This document shows positions 24,313 to 37,312 of a stretch of DNA of 64,000 nucleotides, one piece after another. Both the position numbers and the translations under genes were made by a program. Each line of letters begins with the position of its first letter. Positions within the stretch are counted from its first letter, which is position 1. The stretch covers positions 1,126,963 to 1,190,962 of the forward strand of contig CM034234.1 of the NCBI GenBank assembly GCA_019916065.1, written 5' to 3'. The stretch comes from Vitellaria paradoxa. Taxonomy: Eukaryota > Streptophyta > Magnoliopsida > Ericales > Sapotaceae. The notes beneath the pieces were generated by a model that saw only the letters and a program-made list of their open reading frames with translations, did no database searches and was not told the DNA's origin.

Positions 24313-24625
24313 AGTTTTTGGTCAATCAAAATTAATTAAAATTTATTAAATTTTATTAATTTTTTATACTTTCTTCTAATCAAATTTTACTATATATTAC
24401 TTCTATATCAAATTTTTATATTTTTATTATACTTTTAATTAAATTTGTACCAACTAAACACTTCTTTCGTGCATCCAAATATATCAAGACGGTTTTTGAT
24501 TAGTCAAAAATACAATAAAAATATAAAAATTGATGTAAAAGTGACATGTAATGAAATTTAATTTAAAAAATTATAAAAGATAAAATTAATAAACTTTAAT
24601 AAATTTGGACCACCCAAATACCCAT
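24313..24625. repeat. Inverted pair of small MITEs
   Basis: Two copies of the family lie head to tail in opposite orientation: 24313-24460 ('agtttttggtcaa' to 'accaactaaaca') and 24488-24625 ('ggtttttgattagtc' to 'tggaccacccaaa'). Together they form a long imperfect inverted repeat that could fold into a hairpin if transcribed. Confidence 0.5.
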
Positions 24626-25528
24626 GAATCATAACAATTTCAATTCAAACTAATATTTTTCATTCATCCAGCCTTCAGAAAGTGTCACTTCATTGAAAGG
24701 ATCTAAACTTTGCGATGGTTTATGAATGCATGGAAAACATAATTATAACCACCTTATTACTTTAATTTTACTCCAATCACAAGCTAACAGAAAGGACTTT
24801 ATGCGGGAGAGACAGTCCATGTTTATCCGGTTTATCTATCATTTACACGATTAGTTGAAAGCGGTATTAAATGGTGAGAGTTTCGAATTACTTTATAAAG
24901 GGGGCCCCGGGGGGGGTGAAGTGCCTACTATATCAGATAACACTTATTGGAGGAGAACCATGTCATATCACTGTCACTAAAGAACCAAAACTGTAATAGA
25001 GACATTTTTTGGTTGCTGATCCATCGGTGATGCCGAATTGCCCATACATTATGCAAAGCCATCAGATTTCTTGGAGCATCAGTTTATTATCAGTTGATCC
25101 ACATTGCAGGAGTATTATATAGTCTACGAATGATATATATATATATATATATAGAGCAGTTATTAATAATATATATTTATGGATATATATATATAGAGCA
25201 GTTTTCTTATTTCCTTTGTTTGGATCTATGAGTTCGAATTAAAATACATTTGATCATTCGAAATTGGAATTCTCATATGGCAGGCCATGTTCCTTTGCAG
25301 GCTGTGAGATTGAAAAAAGAAAAAGCCTTTCCCTATGCTTATAAGTTTCAATATTACTTGGATCATTGCGTATCCTTCCTTAAAAGTATCAATCCTTTTA
25401 GTGGCATCTGGTAATTGCATGCATTTTCAGATGATCTTAAAACATATAAACAATTGCTCCGCTTGTTTTGCTTCAAACCTTTGTCGGATTTTTCATCTTT
25501 TAAAGCTTTCATTCTTTAAAGAAGCAGA

Positions 25529-25578
<50 letters not shown>

Positions 25579-26774
25579 AATTAGAAAAGAATCACACTAG
25601 AGGTTGAGGCTTGCTGATGATCCATATATAAGCATCTTAAATTAGGAGGACCAAACTCTTTCACGGTAAAAACAAAAAAGGCATTTCGACATAACCCTGA
25701 ACAGAAAAAATGTTTGCCTTCTTGGGATTACACATGAAACTGCCAGGTAAAAAAGTAAAAGACAATCATCCACTGATCTGTCCAACATATATATTTCCTC
25801 TTGTTCTTGGAACCTCCTCATTCATGTCCTCCAAACATTGAAGCTTTGGTTGTATAATATACTATCTTCTCTACCATTGTCATTATTTCTCCCTTTCATA
25901 TTCCTAGATAGCTTATGTAATGATTCCCTCATTCCATTTCTAAGGACCGAATGTCTGAGGAATTCTATATATCATCGAACTCACATAAATGTGGAATGAC
26001 AAGCCTCCTATTATCTCTCAATATCACGTTTGTTGACATATTTGTCTCAATATTAAGCAAGATTAAATCCTCAGATGTTGAAAATGTGTGGTACTGCCAC
26101 TATCAGCTACCAACTGAATCAAACCATTAAAGTTAATTTCTTAACCTATCCGTTAATTAAATAGTTGATTGCTGTTTAATTATCTTTCGAGTTCTCATTA
26201 AATAAACAACAATTTAGCCCCTCTTTTTTTTTTTTTTTTCCTTGCATGAAAGCTCATTCCACTAAGAAGGGGAAGAGATAGAGCTATAGATTTCACTTAT
26301 GGGTTTGACAAATGATATTTCATAGGAGAGTGGTACGGACCTTCTTGTTTCCCCCCATGGTTACAATATAATTGATGCTAATCTATATGGTTACCTAGTC
26401 AATAATTCATACTCCATTGAAAAATTGTACTGATGAAGACTCTAGGCAGCACCGCTACAAATATATGCACACATCTTCTCTACATCATTTGCATAACATC
26501 ACATATATAAAAATTTGGATAATTATCCTTGTAATTATCATAAACTGTGAAATTTTAAATTACGCAAATATAAGAAATTAAGCGCTCATAAAATTAATTA
26601 ATTTGTAACCATTTGGCGATGTTTATCAACTCTATATAGATTATACTATAACAGACTGACCTGAACATGAAGCTAATTTTCCGGTATACGTAGGAGCTGC
26701 TTGTATGATTAATCGGCGATGATAATCACCAAACTTGTCTTCTGGGCTTCGTTTGCTATTTTGGTCGAACTGTA
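24626..26774. other. Intergenic DNA downstream of MIR164
   Basis: No protein gene is seen. It includes a GGGGCCCCGGGGGGGG run (about 24901-24917), a TA tract (25134-25153) and a GA microsatellite (about 25535-25575). Part of 26400-26774 may be the 3' portion of the primary microRNA transcript, which runs on the minus strand. Confidence 0.4.
25535..25575. repeat. (GA)n microsatellite
   Basis: About 20 uninterrupted AG dinucleotides. Confidence 0.92.
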
Positions 26775-26960
26775 TTAGGTGAGTGGTCATGATGGCGAAG
26801 AGGGGCACATGAAGAACTAACTCAATGATGTTGTTGCTAAAGCATGTAAAGTACGGGAGAACCATAACTGCAGGGAGGGATCAAGAGATGCCCGCATACA
26901 GAGTTAGCAATGCACAGTGCCCTGCTTCTCCATCTTGCTCAAACACCCACCTTCTTAATA
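26775..26960 (-). ncRNA. MIR164: MIR164 microRNA precursor
   Basis: On the minus strand the 5' arm reads GAGCAAGA then TGGAGAAGCAGGGCAC (mature region from 26932 down to about 26911), the first 16 nt of plant miR164. The 3' arm at 26811-26791 reads CATGTGCCCCTCTTCGCCAT, the usual miR164* type. Arms pair well: GATGG-GAAG-GGGCAC in both, CTAACTC with GAGTTAG further in, and GGTG.GTG with CAC.CACC at the base. The layout, including the GTTAGTTCTTCATGTG segment, matches Arabidopsis MIR164a as I know it. miR164 directs cleavage of NAC-family mRNAs of the CUC2/NAC1 type and shapes organ boundaries, roots and leaf ageing. Oddity: an extra T follows GGGCAC, so the 3' end of the mature RNA differs from the canonical form. 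Short ORFs overlapping it are fortuitous. Confidence 0.92.
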
Positions 26961-26987
26961 TGCCACAAACCTGCAGCTACCCATATT

Positions 26988-26988
26988 C

Positions 26989-27033
<45 letters not shown>
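26988..27033. repeat. (CT)n microsatellite upstream of MIR164
   Basis: A nearly pure CT tract, read as GA on the MIR164 strand, followed by a TA tract up to about 27052. It falls in the presumed 5' leader of the primary microRNA transcript. Confidence 0.9.
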
Positions 27034-27044
<11 letters not shown>

Positions 27045-27094
27045 ATATATATTTTCTCTCTCTCACACACACACTCACACACTGAGAGAGGGAG

Positions 27095-27100
27095 CTTATA
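27095..27100 (-). promoter_or_regulatory. Possible TATA box for the MIR164 primary transcript
   Basis: The minus strand reads CATTATAAGCTCCC here, about 165 nt before the mature sequence, followed by pyrimidine/GA-rich DNA. The TA tract at 27033-27052 is an alternative. Confidence 0.3.
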
Positions 27101-30100
27101 ATGGGAAGTTGGGACAAGTATATGAAATGTTGCAATTTCCCTACTCTCTTATTTATACAAAATAGGAAAAAAGGAGGGTTTGGGGAGGGGTGTGAGTGTG
27201 GAAGAGGAAATGTAAAAAGTTGAGTTAGGTGAGGACCCCATAAGTTTGCAAACCAAACAGCCTGTCACAACTAGCTAGGTCGAGCAGAGGACCACTCACC
27301 ACCCCCTGTCACTATGCAAACCAAGTTACCAAATTGTCCTCGTAATTTTTCAAAAAGACATTCATGTTGTAGTATATGTTGTGTTGATGCCACCTGAACA
27401 GTAGTACACATGATCATTTTTAATTGCTATACTGGTCTCTCCACATCTTTGCTTTGACATTCAGAAAAACCACAAAAGGCAAAAAATAAACAAGAAAGGA
27501 GAATTTCTGAATATTCTAAAAGAATTAATATGGTTTCCATTCATCTGATTGACTAGTAATGGCTCTTTTTGCTTCCTCTTGGTTAGTTCAAAATATCCAT
27601 TCCACCTTTAGCTTCCTCCCTCAAAGCTCAAGAGGTTTTCATGCCAGTGCATAATTTCCAGAAACTTTTGGAGCATCAAATCTGTATCTAAGAATATTCT
27701 CATAACGTCTCAATCAAATAAATTTCCAATTAAGAAATTTTGGTTTAATTGTACTGTTGGTCCCCAATATATACATAGAGACTACCCGTTTAATTCACCT
27801 TAAAAAAAAAAATTACTGTCACCTTCTCTCTCTCTCTCTTTACGTCATTAATTATCACCATCCCCAGCATGAAAATTATGTAAGACTTAAATCTTACACT
27901 CTTAAATATTATAAATATAAACCTGATCCCTCTTTGGTTGTGAGTATATCAATCCCTACATTCCAATTTACTTGACATATATATAATTTTATAGTTCTAA
28001 TTTACCGCCATCTCTATGCTGGCTGACAGTTCTTAAATATAATCAGAAAACTGGGATATCCTATCAGGTTTGGAAATGGAAAAATATAATGTTTTAGATT
28101 TTTTTATAGGAAATTAGGGAAAAAATGTGAGAATGATATTTTTGTAATAAAAAAAACTTTTTAATATATTATTTTTTAAAATTCGATAGGCCTAATATTT
28201 TTCACATTATCCTATTTAGTGGACTGTCCCATTATTTTTTAATTTTATTTTTTATGTACTGCTTTGTGTTCTCTACTGGTTACCTTTAAAATAATAGTCA
28301 TGTGTTAGTGCTATGACGTGGGCATATTCTTTTTGTTTTGGGGGTAATTCTGGAGCTAGTTTTAAACCAAGTAGTGAAATTGACCCTACAATTTACACAC
28401 CATTGAAGGTTGGTGGTCTGTTTCACTCAGTTTTGTGTAGAACATAGAGAAAAGTTTGAAAAGAATATCTTCACAATCAACAAAGAAATGGACAGGTCAT
28501 GATCCAACGGCCTTGCTGAGTCGTTGGCCCAACGTTATCTATACCTTGTTTGCTTCAATATATATATATATTATATATGTCGACATTCCTGGATCGCTGC
28601 TCGCCACAGAATTTGCTGACAGTGTCTTAGTCGAAAATGTGGTTGTCCAGAGACTTGCAACATAGGTCTTCCTCCCCCTATGTACTGTAGTGTGGGAAAA
28701 AAAAAAAAAAAAAAGTGATTGGAAATTGTAAGAAAGCAAAATGGATAGAAAGAAGTGAAATTTACTTTATTCTGTTAGTAGGGATTAGAAAAATGAGGAA
28801 AAAAAAGATATTTATTAAAAAATAATTATGTTATTTAACAAATAATAAATATATATGAATATGTGTAAGTAATTCATTTCCCTTTCAATTTCTTTTTAAG
28901 ATGGTAAATAAACTCCGAAATATCATTACATGAACCACAGATCCACTGACAGTTCCGAAAGTCCTAAAAGTAGACTCAAAAGAGTCTACCAAGTACCAGT
29001 CGATGATGTCCAGTGGAGACATTATAATCACCTAAGATTCATAAGGGGGAAAAAAAAGTTGAACACAGAAAGAATTTATCAAAAAGAAGAAAAAAATCTA
29101 TATATCACACGAATTAATTGTTTAGTGCAATTTAAATGATCGCCATGAAAGTTCATATATGTGCCATATAGCTGACAACATGCCTGCAGAAGTCTATCTT
29201 ACCATATCTACCAGGCTTATAAGAGACATATATGAATCCTTAGTCATTCAGTAATGACATGCTATAATATGTAATGAGGTTTGTATCATCCTGCAAAAGC
29301 TTATTTCTGTTGCATTATGTATTAATTGTTTTGTGACTTTTTAAGTTTTAATTTATATATATATATATACATACAAACACAAACTATATAACAAAGGGAA
29401 CCAGTGCAAGTCGAAGATATATATATTTTCCTACCCATTATTGTTGTCATTCTACAATCAAATGTTGTGATTTTCTCCTCTTTTAACTTTTGTCTAGAGC
29501 AGCACCATATTAGAATTGATGAATAAAGTTGTTGCCATTCTACAGTCATCTTGAATTTTGCTTAATTAATTATTTTATGGCATGACTCAGTTTTGCAAAC
29601 CAAGATATATCAAACGGTTAAAAAAACATAGCATGTTTAGTAGTTCCATTTGGGGAGGAGGTTTAAACAACCTATCATTAATGTGAGAGAGCCACAAACA
29701 ATAAATATTAAGCCAAAATAATGAACACCACAACTTCTCCATCAATTTCTAAATGCTCAACTTGGAGAGCTAAGACCTAATCACCACTGCTTCTGGCCTA
29801 GGTATTATGAGCCCACGTGCTTTGTGCAAATAAAAGGGCGGGGAAGGGGGTGGGGTTGTTTCAAATTCTTGACCTCCCCTTGTTATGATAAATTCCACTA
29901 GCTAATTTAGCACCAGAGAAGACAAGAACAGCCGAAAAAACACACATCTCTGGTGCCGGAAAAAGCCTTCCTTTTTGGCAAGGACATTCTGCTAATGGGA
30001 TGGTTTACTCCAAGACCAATGGATCTTGATAAACAATTCTGAAACTGGTTTTACATTATTCTGACCTTGATAGAATACAAGTTCACAGGAAAATCATATA

Positions 30101-31045
30101 ACATGATCTAGTTATATCCAACGTACATGTGGAGATGTGCAAATAGAAAAAGTTATTGGCTGTAACTAGAATGAGTAAAAAAGACAAGATATGTTTAGGA
30201 TTACATGAATTACAACCATAAATAATTAGTTAATTTTAATAATTTCACAAAATAAAAAACATAATTCTTGATAAAAATGAACGGAAAAAATATTTCATAT
30301 AATCGACTTCAATTAATTTAAAACTAAAATTTTATCGATCGTTGAGTCCTTGCAGTAGATATGCGTTCACATTGAGGCAAGCATTGTTTTCAAGCAATGC
30401 CCCACCCGGGGATGTGGGACACGTCACAAGCAAAAGTTGGCCCGTATTCTAAAGCTCGAACAACTTTTGTAATTGATTTTTGTTCATTTCTTTTGTCATG
30501 TTGTTGAAGGTGGTGATAGGGCTTGAAGAGAAATTCATGATTGTACTGATTGCCTTTTTTACATTTCCCACTTCCATCAATGGACTCCCATTTTTTAATT
30601 TTCTCAAGTCTACATTATTCCATTATGGAGGTCGTAGATGCTTGTCTTGTCTTGTAAAATGGAGGGGGAAAAAAGAAAAAGAAAAAGAAAAGAATCTTCT
30701 TGTCATTATATAAAATAGTTTCTTATATATACCAAACTTTTTTTTGTTTCACTCTGTAGGAAAACTTGAAGGAGTATCATATGTTGTCATGGCACCCAGG
30801 AAATTGAGGGAAGGTGATGATCCCTTATTAATCTTAGTCACTGCATTTTGAGTCCTCAACACTACGGGTATCTTAGCTCTTTCAATGATCATCATTTTAC
30901 AAAATCTAGTGTGTGTGTGTGTCCACATATAATATGATAGATCTTGGTACATTTCTGGCCTTTTGAGCATGTGCTCATGCGTGTGTGAACATAAATAAGT
31001 GTGTACGTGTATATATACATATGCCACCGGGGGGGGAGAGAGAGA
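27101..31045. other. Intergenic DNA, no gene recognised
   Basis: Part of 27101-27400 probably holds MIR164 promoter sequence. The rest has scattered TA tracts (28559-28577, 29354-29369), a poly(A) run at 28697-28714 and short GT repeats near 30909. 28456-28670 and 29800-30010 are of balanced composition, but I see no exon structure or known domain. Confidence 0.4.
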
Positions 31046-31732
31046 GTTGGGGTTTCCATATTGGTTGTGGAAGGAGAACCAAGGATCGATATGTGAAGGG
31101 AGAGATTATTTGGGTTCTCACATCAGTTGTGAAAAAGCCTGGAGATCAGTATATAAGTATAAGGAAAAATCTCACCCTACGAACTAGATTTTGGGAGTGA
31201 GACCCAAGACTATGCAAAAATTAGTGTCAGAGTCCAGGTGTACCATTAATCTTAATCCATCGGGAGGAATAAATTACCCACAATCGATGTGAGAACTCCA
31301 ACAACCTCCTCCTCCACACATCGGGTCTTGGGTCCCCTTTCATAACTGATGTAGGAATCCCAACAATCTCTCCCTATATCATCTCTCCCTACATACATCG
31401 GGTCTGACTAATGTAAGAATTCCAACAATCTCTTCCTACATACATCGGGTCTTGGGTCAGAGAAAGTGACAATCCGTTCCTGTCGATAGACGGAGATTGA
31501 TGGTATACCTGCGTTCTGATACCAGTTATTGAGTGATTTTGAACCTATTTCAACCTCAATAGTTAACTCAATCGTAGTGTTAAGTGATCTTAAACCTACC
31601 TCAACCCCAATAGTTAAGTAGTGTGAGCTTTCATCACACTTATATATGACCACTGATGTGGGAACTCCAATAATTTCTTCTTTCACATATCGGGCTTGGG
31701 CTCCTTTTCATAATCAATGTGAGAACCCCGAC

Positions 31733-31733
<1 letters not shown>
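31046..31733. mobile_element. Rearranged copia-type LTR fragments in inverted orientation
   Basis: On the minus strand an LTR-like sequence starts at 31733 (TGTCGGGGTTCTCACATTGA), includes TATATAAGTG, and is followed at 31524-31511 by TGGTATCAGAACGC. That is close to the initiator-Met tRNA primer-binding site of Ty1/copia elements. The plus strand from 31046 (GTTGGGGTTTCCATATTGG) through about 31195 is a diverged copy of the same LTR in the opposite direction. Repeated 'catcgggtcttgggtc' blocks at 31315-31460 are further LTR pieces. No coding region remains. Confidence 0.6.
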
Positions 31734-31765
<32 letters not shown>

Positions 31766-32050
31766 AAAAAGAAAGAAAGAAGGGATTAGAAACATTATAT
31801 TGTGAGTAGACATCCATATTCTCGCCAAAAGATTGTGAGAATCATCACTAGCCCGTAAGAAAATAATGAGAAGTGCCATCTAATTATATAATCCAGATCG
31901 GCACAATGTATAGTCCAGGCGAAAAAAAAGGGCGGAGAGTAGATAATTGGACGGTGGATACGGAACGAAAAGACCATTACTGATTATTATATGCTGAATG
32001 TGAACAAGTGGATGAATTGCTGCTAATGTCAATTATTTTATTATATATAA
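31734..32050. other. Short intergenic stretch
   Basis: A TA and GA microsatellite at 31735-31763, then sequence without recognisable features. Confidence 0.4.
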
Positions 32051-32339
32051 GGGTTGTTTGGTAAAAAAAAAGTTAAAATTTTTTCTGTAACTTCTGTTTT
32101 AATGCTGTTTTGGAGTTATTTTTGGTAAAAGTTGTGTTTGACAAAAACTTCTAGAAATTAGAAAAAATTTGAAGAAAATTAGAAAAAATTAGAGGCAAAT
32201 TAGAGGCAGTTAGATAAAGCTAGTAAAAATTAAAAAAAAAATGTAACTTAATTTTAGTTAAGAAATTTAGAAAAAAATTTAAAAAGGTTAAAATTTAAAT
32301 AAAAAAATTGGAGAATATTTGCGTTTACTAAACCAACCC
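32051..32339. mobile_element. MITE with TIRs GGGTTGTTTGGTA / TAAACCAACCC
   Basis: A 289-bp AT-rich element beginning GGGTTGTTTGGTAAA and ending TTTACTAAACCAACCC, an imperfect inverted pair. The interior consists of 'aaaaattagaaaaaattag' type runs with no ORF. A target-site duplication is not clear. Confidence 0.6.
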
Positions 32340-35300
32340 ATGATAATGCACACACGGACAAGAAGTCGTGTCCAACCGAATGGTCCAAATGTGTATTTTA
32401 GGACCCTTATTTGGTTAATCCTGTAACTTTATAGCTGTTATTCTTTGCCAAGTGCCATAATTAATGCAGGATATATAGCATTAACTACACTAGCAATATA
32501 TATTATGATAAGATCCTTAATAAATTAATGTTTGGAATGTTTGCAACTGTATGTGTGTGTGTGAATATATATATATATATATATATGTATGTGCCTTTAC
32601 AGTTAAAAAGAATTCAGCACATCTATTACATTGACCTGGTATTCCACTGATAGAGATTTGAGTAGGTTACATCTATATAATAAAATTGGATGATTTTTAA
32701 AAATATCTCTCTTAACAATTAAAATTTAATGGTTATGAATTATATTTTTTCATTTAATAGTTGAGATTTTTATATTTTTAACTTTTTGCTCAATTCTTAT
32801 TTAGTGAACTCTACAATCATCTATCCATACAACAGTTTAGACATTTTAAATTTCTTCAACATATTTCAAGGGTGAAGATTATATACAAATTAAAACTGTT
32901 AATTTAAATTCCGTTCAACTATGGTTTCTGAGAAGTAGAATCTTTCAAATTAAAACACCATAATTTGTACTTTCTTTTATGGTGCTTATTAAAAGTTAAT
33001 TGTAGATAGATACCAAAACACATATAATAGTTGTTAATTAAGGACTAAAGTTTTGAAAAAAAAAATTAAAACCTATAAATTATTATAATTTTTCGATCTA
33101 AACTTTTTGTCTAAAGTTTCAACTATATAAGAAAAATTTATTGCTAAGTTTATTTAAAATACCGTAGGTACGAATTATTACTAGTTACTTATAAAACAAG
33201 TGTATATCACAAATATTTGTAATGGCTATCATATTATATTTAGACTAATTCAGAGACGTCAACATCTACAAGCTATACTTGACATCACAAAATCTAAAAG
33301 AAATAAAAACATAAAGAGCGGAGAGAAGTGAAAAGAGGGTTTTAGTGGTTGATGAGGTGGTGCTCCCTTGGATTAATGGAGAAAGGGCGATCGAGAGACA
33401 AAGCCATCATCCAAGTAGGTAAAGTTGCCATTAGGGATTTAGCATAATTAATGGGCATATCACTTGAAGCACATTATTAACCAACAATTAGAGAGGCAAA
33501 GAAAAGTGGAATTATATGTTTATATAGTTGATGGGATGTATGTAGATGCGGGGGACCCTTGGTCATCAACAATTAAGATTTGTGTTTTGAAGTTATTAAT
33601 CTCGCGCATTGACCGGAATTCCACAACAGTTAAGCACAGGGTTAATATGTGTATATATGCCATGAGTAATATATATTGCAATTAAGTGAAATATATAAAC
33701 TCAGAAATCAGCTATTCTCAGACGATATTACTTGGCACTCTCCAAATGATACCCACAATCACCAATTTGTTGGAAATAATAAAAAATATATTGCGAAAGA
33801 CAAGATGGGTTCATGAATAAATGCCAAAATAAATAAATAAATAACACTATTTAGTTAACTCACAATCAGCTTCAGTAATTTGAAATTTTTAATTAAGGCC
33901 AACTCATTGATGAAAATTCTAGAGTATATGTAGTGGGAGACACCTTAATTACTATATATATATATTTATAAATTGTTGGCCTTTATATGTATTATTAATG
34001 CCATCGTCATGGCAGCGCAACTGTTTAGGTCATAAATATTATTACTTTCCCCCCCTTCCTCACTTATCTTGATTAATTAAATTCAGTGAGATTAAGTGAA
34101 TCTACAGCTCTAAAGTTGTGATAGACAAATAGCATTAAGAGTGACGGGCATGAATGATCACAAATTTTATCTAATCAGTTGAAAAGATTTTGTGTAATCT
34201 CCTTTCTTTTTTATTTCTTGTCTTACCTAGCTGAGATAAGTTTGGTTGTGCATATGCAATGCATGCCATCACCATGACGTCTACAAATTTAGCATACAAT
34301 AAATTATGAGGATGTTTGGAGTTGTAAAATTTAGTATAAATTTATAAAAATTAAGTCTCGTAATTTGTACTGTGAATAAAAAATTTGAATTTTATATACA
34401 TTTATAAAGATTTTTAAAGTTTTATAAAAGTTCCAAACAAGTCATATATTAATTGCCGATTAATTTGATGATTAACAAAATTTCTACAATTAATGCAACT
34501 CAAATTACAAGACTTAATCAAATTCATTCGGGTGTGGATGTGAAAAATAGTCTTTTGTTATACCGATCCGATTCAAATTTTCTATGACTTTTCATTTTCA
34601 ATTGAGGTGTGGAAAACTGAATTAATAAAAAGTATCGATAGTTTTAAAAATCAATCATTATCAACACGTAATATTTTTTAAATTCTTTGATCCTGTTATA
34701 TCAATTATTTTTGTTATCGTTACACCAATCATTATCGGAGTCCTCCAATCCTGTTACACCCATTTTTTTTGTGATCATTACATCGTTTAAAACCATTTAA
34801 CATATATATACAATCATCAATTGTATGGGTATATATATATATGCACAAAATTGAAAAATAAGCTTATTTGGTGAAGTATATATATTACTAGTATGCATTG
34901 GTATTCTTAAAATACTACTAAGTGAAATACAAACGTTTGTGGGCATCAAGTAATTACTAAGTAAATGTATCGTTTTTTAAGTTTCATTTATTTATTTGTT
35001 TTCTCGATGTTCCTTCTCAACGTGTTTTTGCCTAACTAAATATTCTTAATTTATGCAAATGTCTAGCTGCATCCTCGGATCAGTGGTGAGTGTACTCGGA
35101 AAACACAGCTCATCTTAGTTTACAAGAATGACTAGAAAGCATGTCGGCTTTGATTATCAGAGAATTCATGGCTGCTTATATTAGAAAAAGGAGTAAATTA
35201 ATTACAAAATAATTATTCAAGTGCGATCAAGAATTTTCTAACACCGCATTCATTGGTTAGGGGACCTTAGAGATAATAATTCACCAACTAATCCCACTAA

Positions 35301-35903
35301 GTAAAGTATATGAAAAAAACAATAAACATGCACAGGTAACTGTTGTGGATTCAACATTGTGTGACCAAAATAGTGTCACTAGCTATATATAAGACTAAAA
35401 CCTAAATCAAAGTTATCATCGATAACCTGTCCAGGAAAATTACCCCGGCCGGGTACAATCAATCACTGTCCACAGACCAATTCTGAGCCTATTTTCTTTT
35501 CAGATGGAGCCATCTATGACCCAACTAGCAAACAAAAATACCCCACCAGCAAGTAGTAGGCACAAAAAGTTGTTTCAACGGACTCCATCACGATTTCAAA
35601 GCAATCACCTACATATAATAAATTTAAACGTAAATTAATTAGATGAATGGTAAAGGAAACTACGCTTGTGTTTATCAAACTAATGGTATGGAACCCCACT
35701 TGAGGATCACTCGGATTTCAAATTGACATATACCTGTGTATATATATATATATATATATGTATATCACCAGTAAGGCCAGAAAATTAAAACTTTGAATTG
35801 CTTGGACTTTTTCATATGCATGCATGGCCAAATTTCTCCCATTGTCTCGCTCAAAAAATGTGTGGTCCAAGATTGACAAAAACAACTTTAATTAGGGTGT
35901 ACA
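32340..35903. other. Intergenic DNA, no gene recognised
   Basis: AT-rich, with TA tracts at about 32565-32586 and 35741-35760. 33300-33600 and 35040-35500 have more balanced composition, but no exon, domain or RNA structure could be supported. Confidence 0.4.
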
Positions 35904-36308
35904 TGTCGGTGTGGTGGCTCCTTTAGGAGTTCCACATCAGTTTCTCACAAAGAAGGAGAGACCTTGTGAGATTATAAATAAAGAATTCTTCCTCTTTTGT
36001 TAAGTGCACCAGTCAAAATTAAACATTTGTATACTAAATTTTCATTCTAGTTAAATTCTTCTTTTGTAAGGTGAGAGTTAAAAATTACTTGGGTCAATTC
36101 TTCATGGGTGTAACGGATCTTCGAGTATGAGAGAAAGAATTACGTGATTATAAGGATTTTTCACAAAATAGATTTTCTTCTCTGAGTGCCTGTAGTTTTT
36201 TTGGTTTGGGAGTTTTTTTTTTTTACGTAAATTCTTGTGTTATTTATTCTTACTCTTCTTGATATTTTGTCAAATGTAGATCCTAAGGGGGTGAATTAAG
36301 AGACCTAA
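35904..36308 (+). repeat. 5' LTR of the copia element
   Basis: Starts TGTCGGTGTGG. The end is placed by loss of similarity to the 3' LTR just after GACCTA, a few bases before the primer-binding site. Confidence 0.75.
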
Positions 36309-36506
36309 ATTCCCAAAAGTGGTATCAAAGCTTAGGTCCTTTAGTGCAGTGGAGCTCTTGTGTGGTAGTGTGGATACGTACAAATCTAAGGAAATTCTAT
36401 ATAGGAGATTAGTTTTAAGTGGGGCCGGTATGACCCCTCTAATTTTTTCTGAGAACCTACTTGGCGGGCATTATTCACTTCTACGGTAAAATTTATCAAA
36501 GTAGAA

Positions 36507-37312
36507 GTGCGAAAAAAAAAATATCAGAAAGTAGGGTTTCAAATTTTATTAGATTTGAGGTGGAGAAATTTGACGGGAGAATCAATTTTGGATTGTGGAA
36601 AGTGCAAGTCAAGGATTTTGATTCAATCTAGATTACACAGGGCATTGAAAGACAGGCTAACCCCGGATATTAGCAGTGCTACTAGTGGTACTAATGGAAA
36701 GGATAGCATAGCAAACAAATCTGGTATGAGTAATGAAGATTGGGAAGATTTGAATTTAAGAGCGACAAGTACGCTATGACTGTACTTGGCTAGGAATGTG
36801 CTTGCAAATGTGCATGGAATATCTACGCAGAAGAATTCTGGAAAAAACTCAAGGAGTTGTATCAGACAAAGGGCATCTTAAATTAGGTGTACCTAAAGGA
36901 GCAATTTCATACACCGCAGATGAAAGATGGTGCAACTATTTCAGATCATCTAAGCGTTTTCAATGGGATCGTCTCTGAACTAGAGGATATTGGAGTTAAT
37001 ATAGATGATGAGGATCAAGTCAAGTTTTGAGACTCATCTGGTCTCTTTCGCATTCCTATGAGCACATGAAACTTACCTTAATTCATGGGAAGGAGAAAAT
37101 AATTCTATCAGAAGTTACCGATAAGCTATTTTCTGAAGAGAGAAAACTGGGTGGTGGAAGCAATGATCCTCCTGAAGATTCAGCTATGGTAGTAACTAGA
37201 ATTGGGAAAAAGAACTCCATAAAGAAAAATGTAAGCTACTCTTGTGTGGACAATCTAGACACATCAAGAAAATATGTCTAAAAAGTAGAGTAGGATTGGC
37301 AAGTGGCTCCAG
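36507..37312 (+). pseudogene. Copia gag remnant (UBN2-type) with frameshifts and stops
   Basis: Pieces in different frames follow the order of a copia gag: SILDCGKCKSRILIQSRLHR, then MSNEDWEDLNLRATSTL (stop at 36777), then FWKKLKELYQTKGI and DHLSVFNGIVSELEDIGVNI. Next come RLIWSLSHSYEHMKLTLIHG and SEVTDKLFSEERKL, and last a knuckle-like CGQSRHIKKIC in another frame. At least two frameshifts and several stops separate them, so no functional gag can be made. Confidence 0.85.

Noticed and set aside
24901..24917. G/C-rich palindromic run as a possible regulatory site
   Set aside because: A single short homopolymer-like run with no partner motif or gene nearby.
26825..27101. Plus-strand ORFs over the MIR164 region
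   Set aside because: They read through a CT/TA microsatellite and the antisense of the hairpin; the microRNA explains the conservation.
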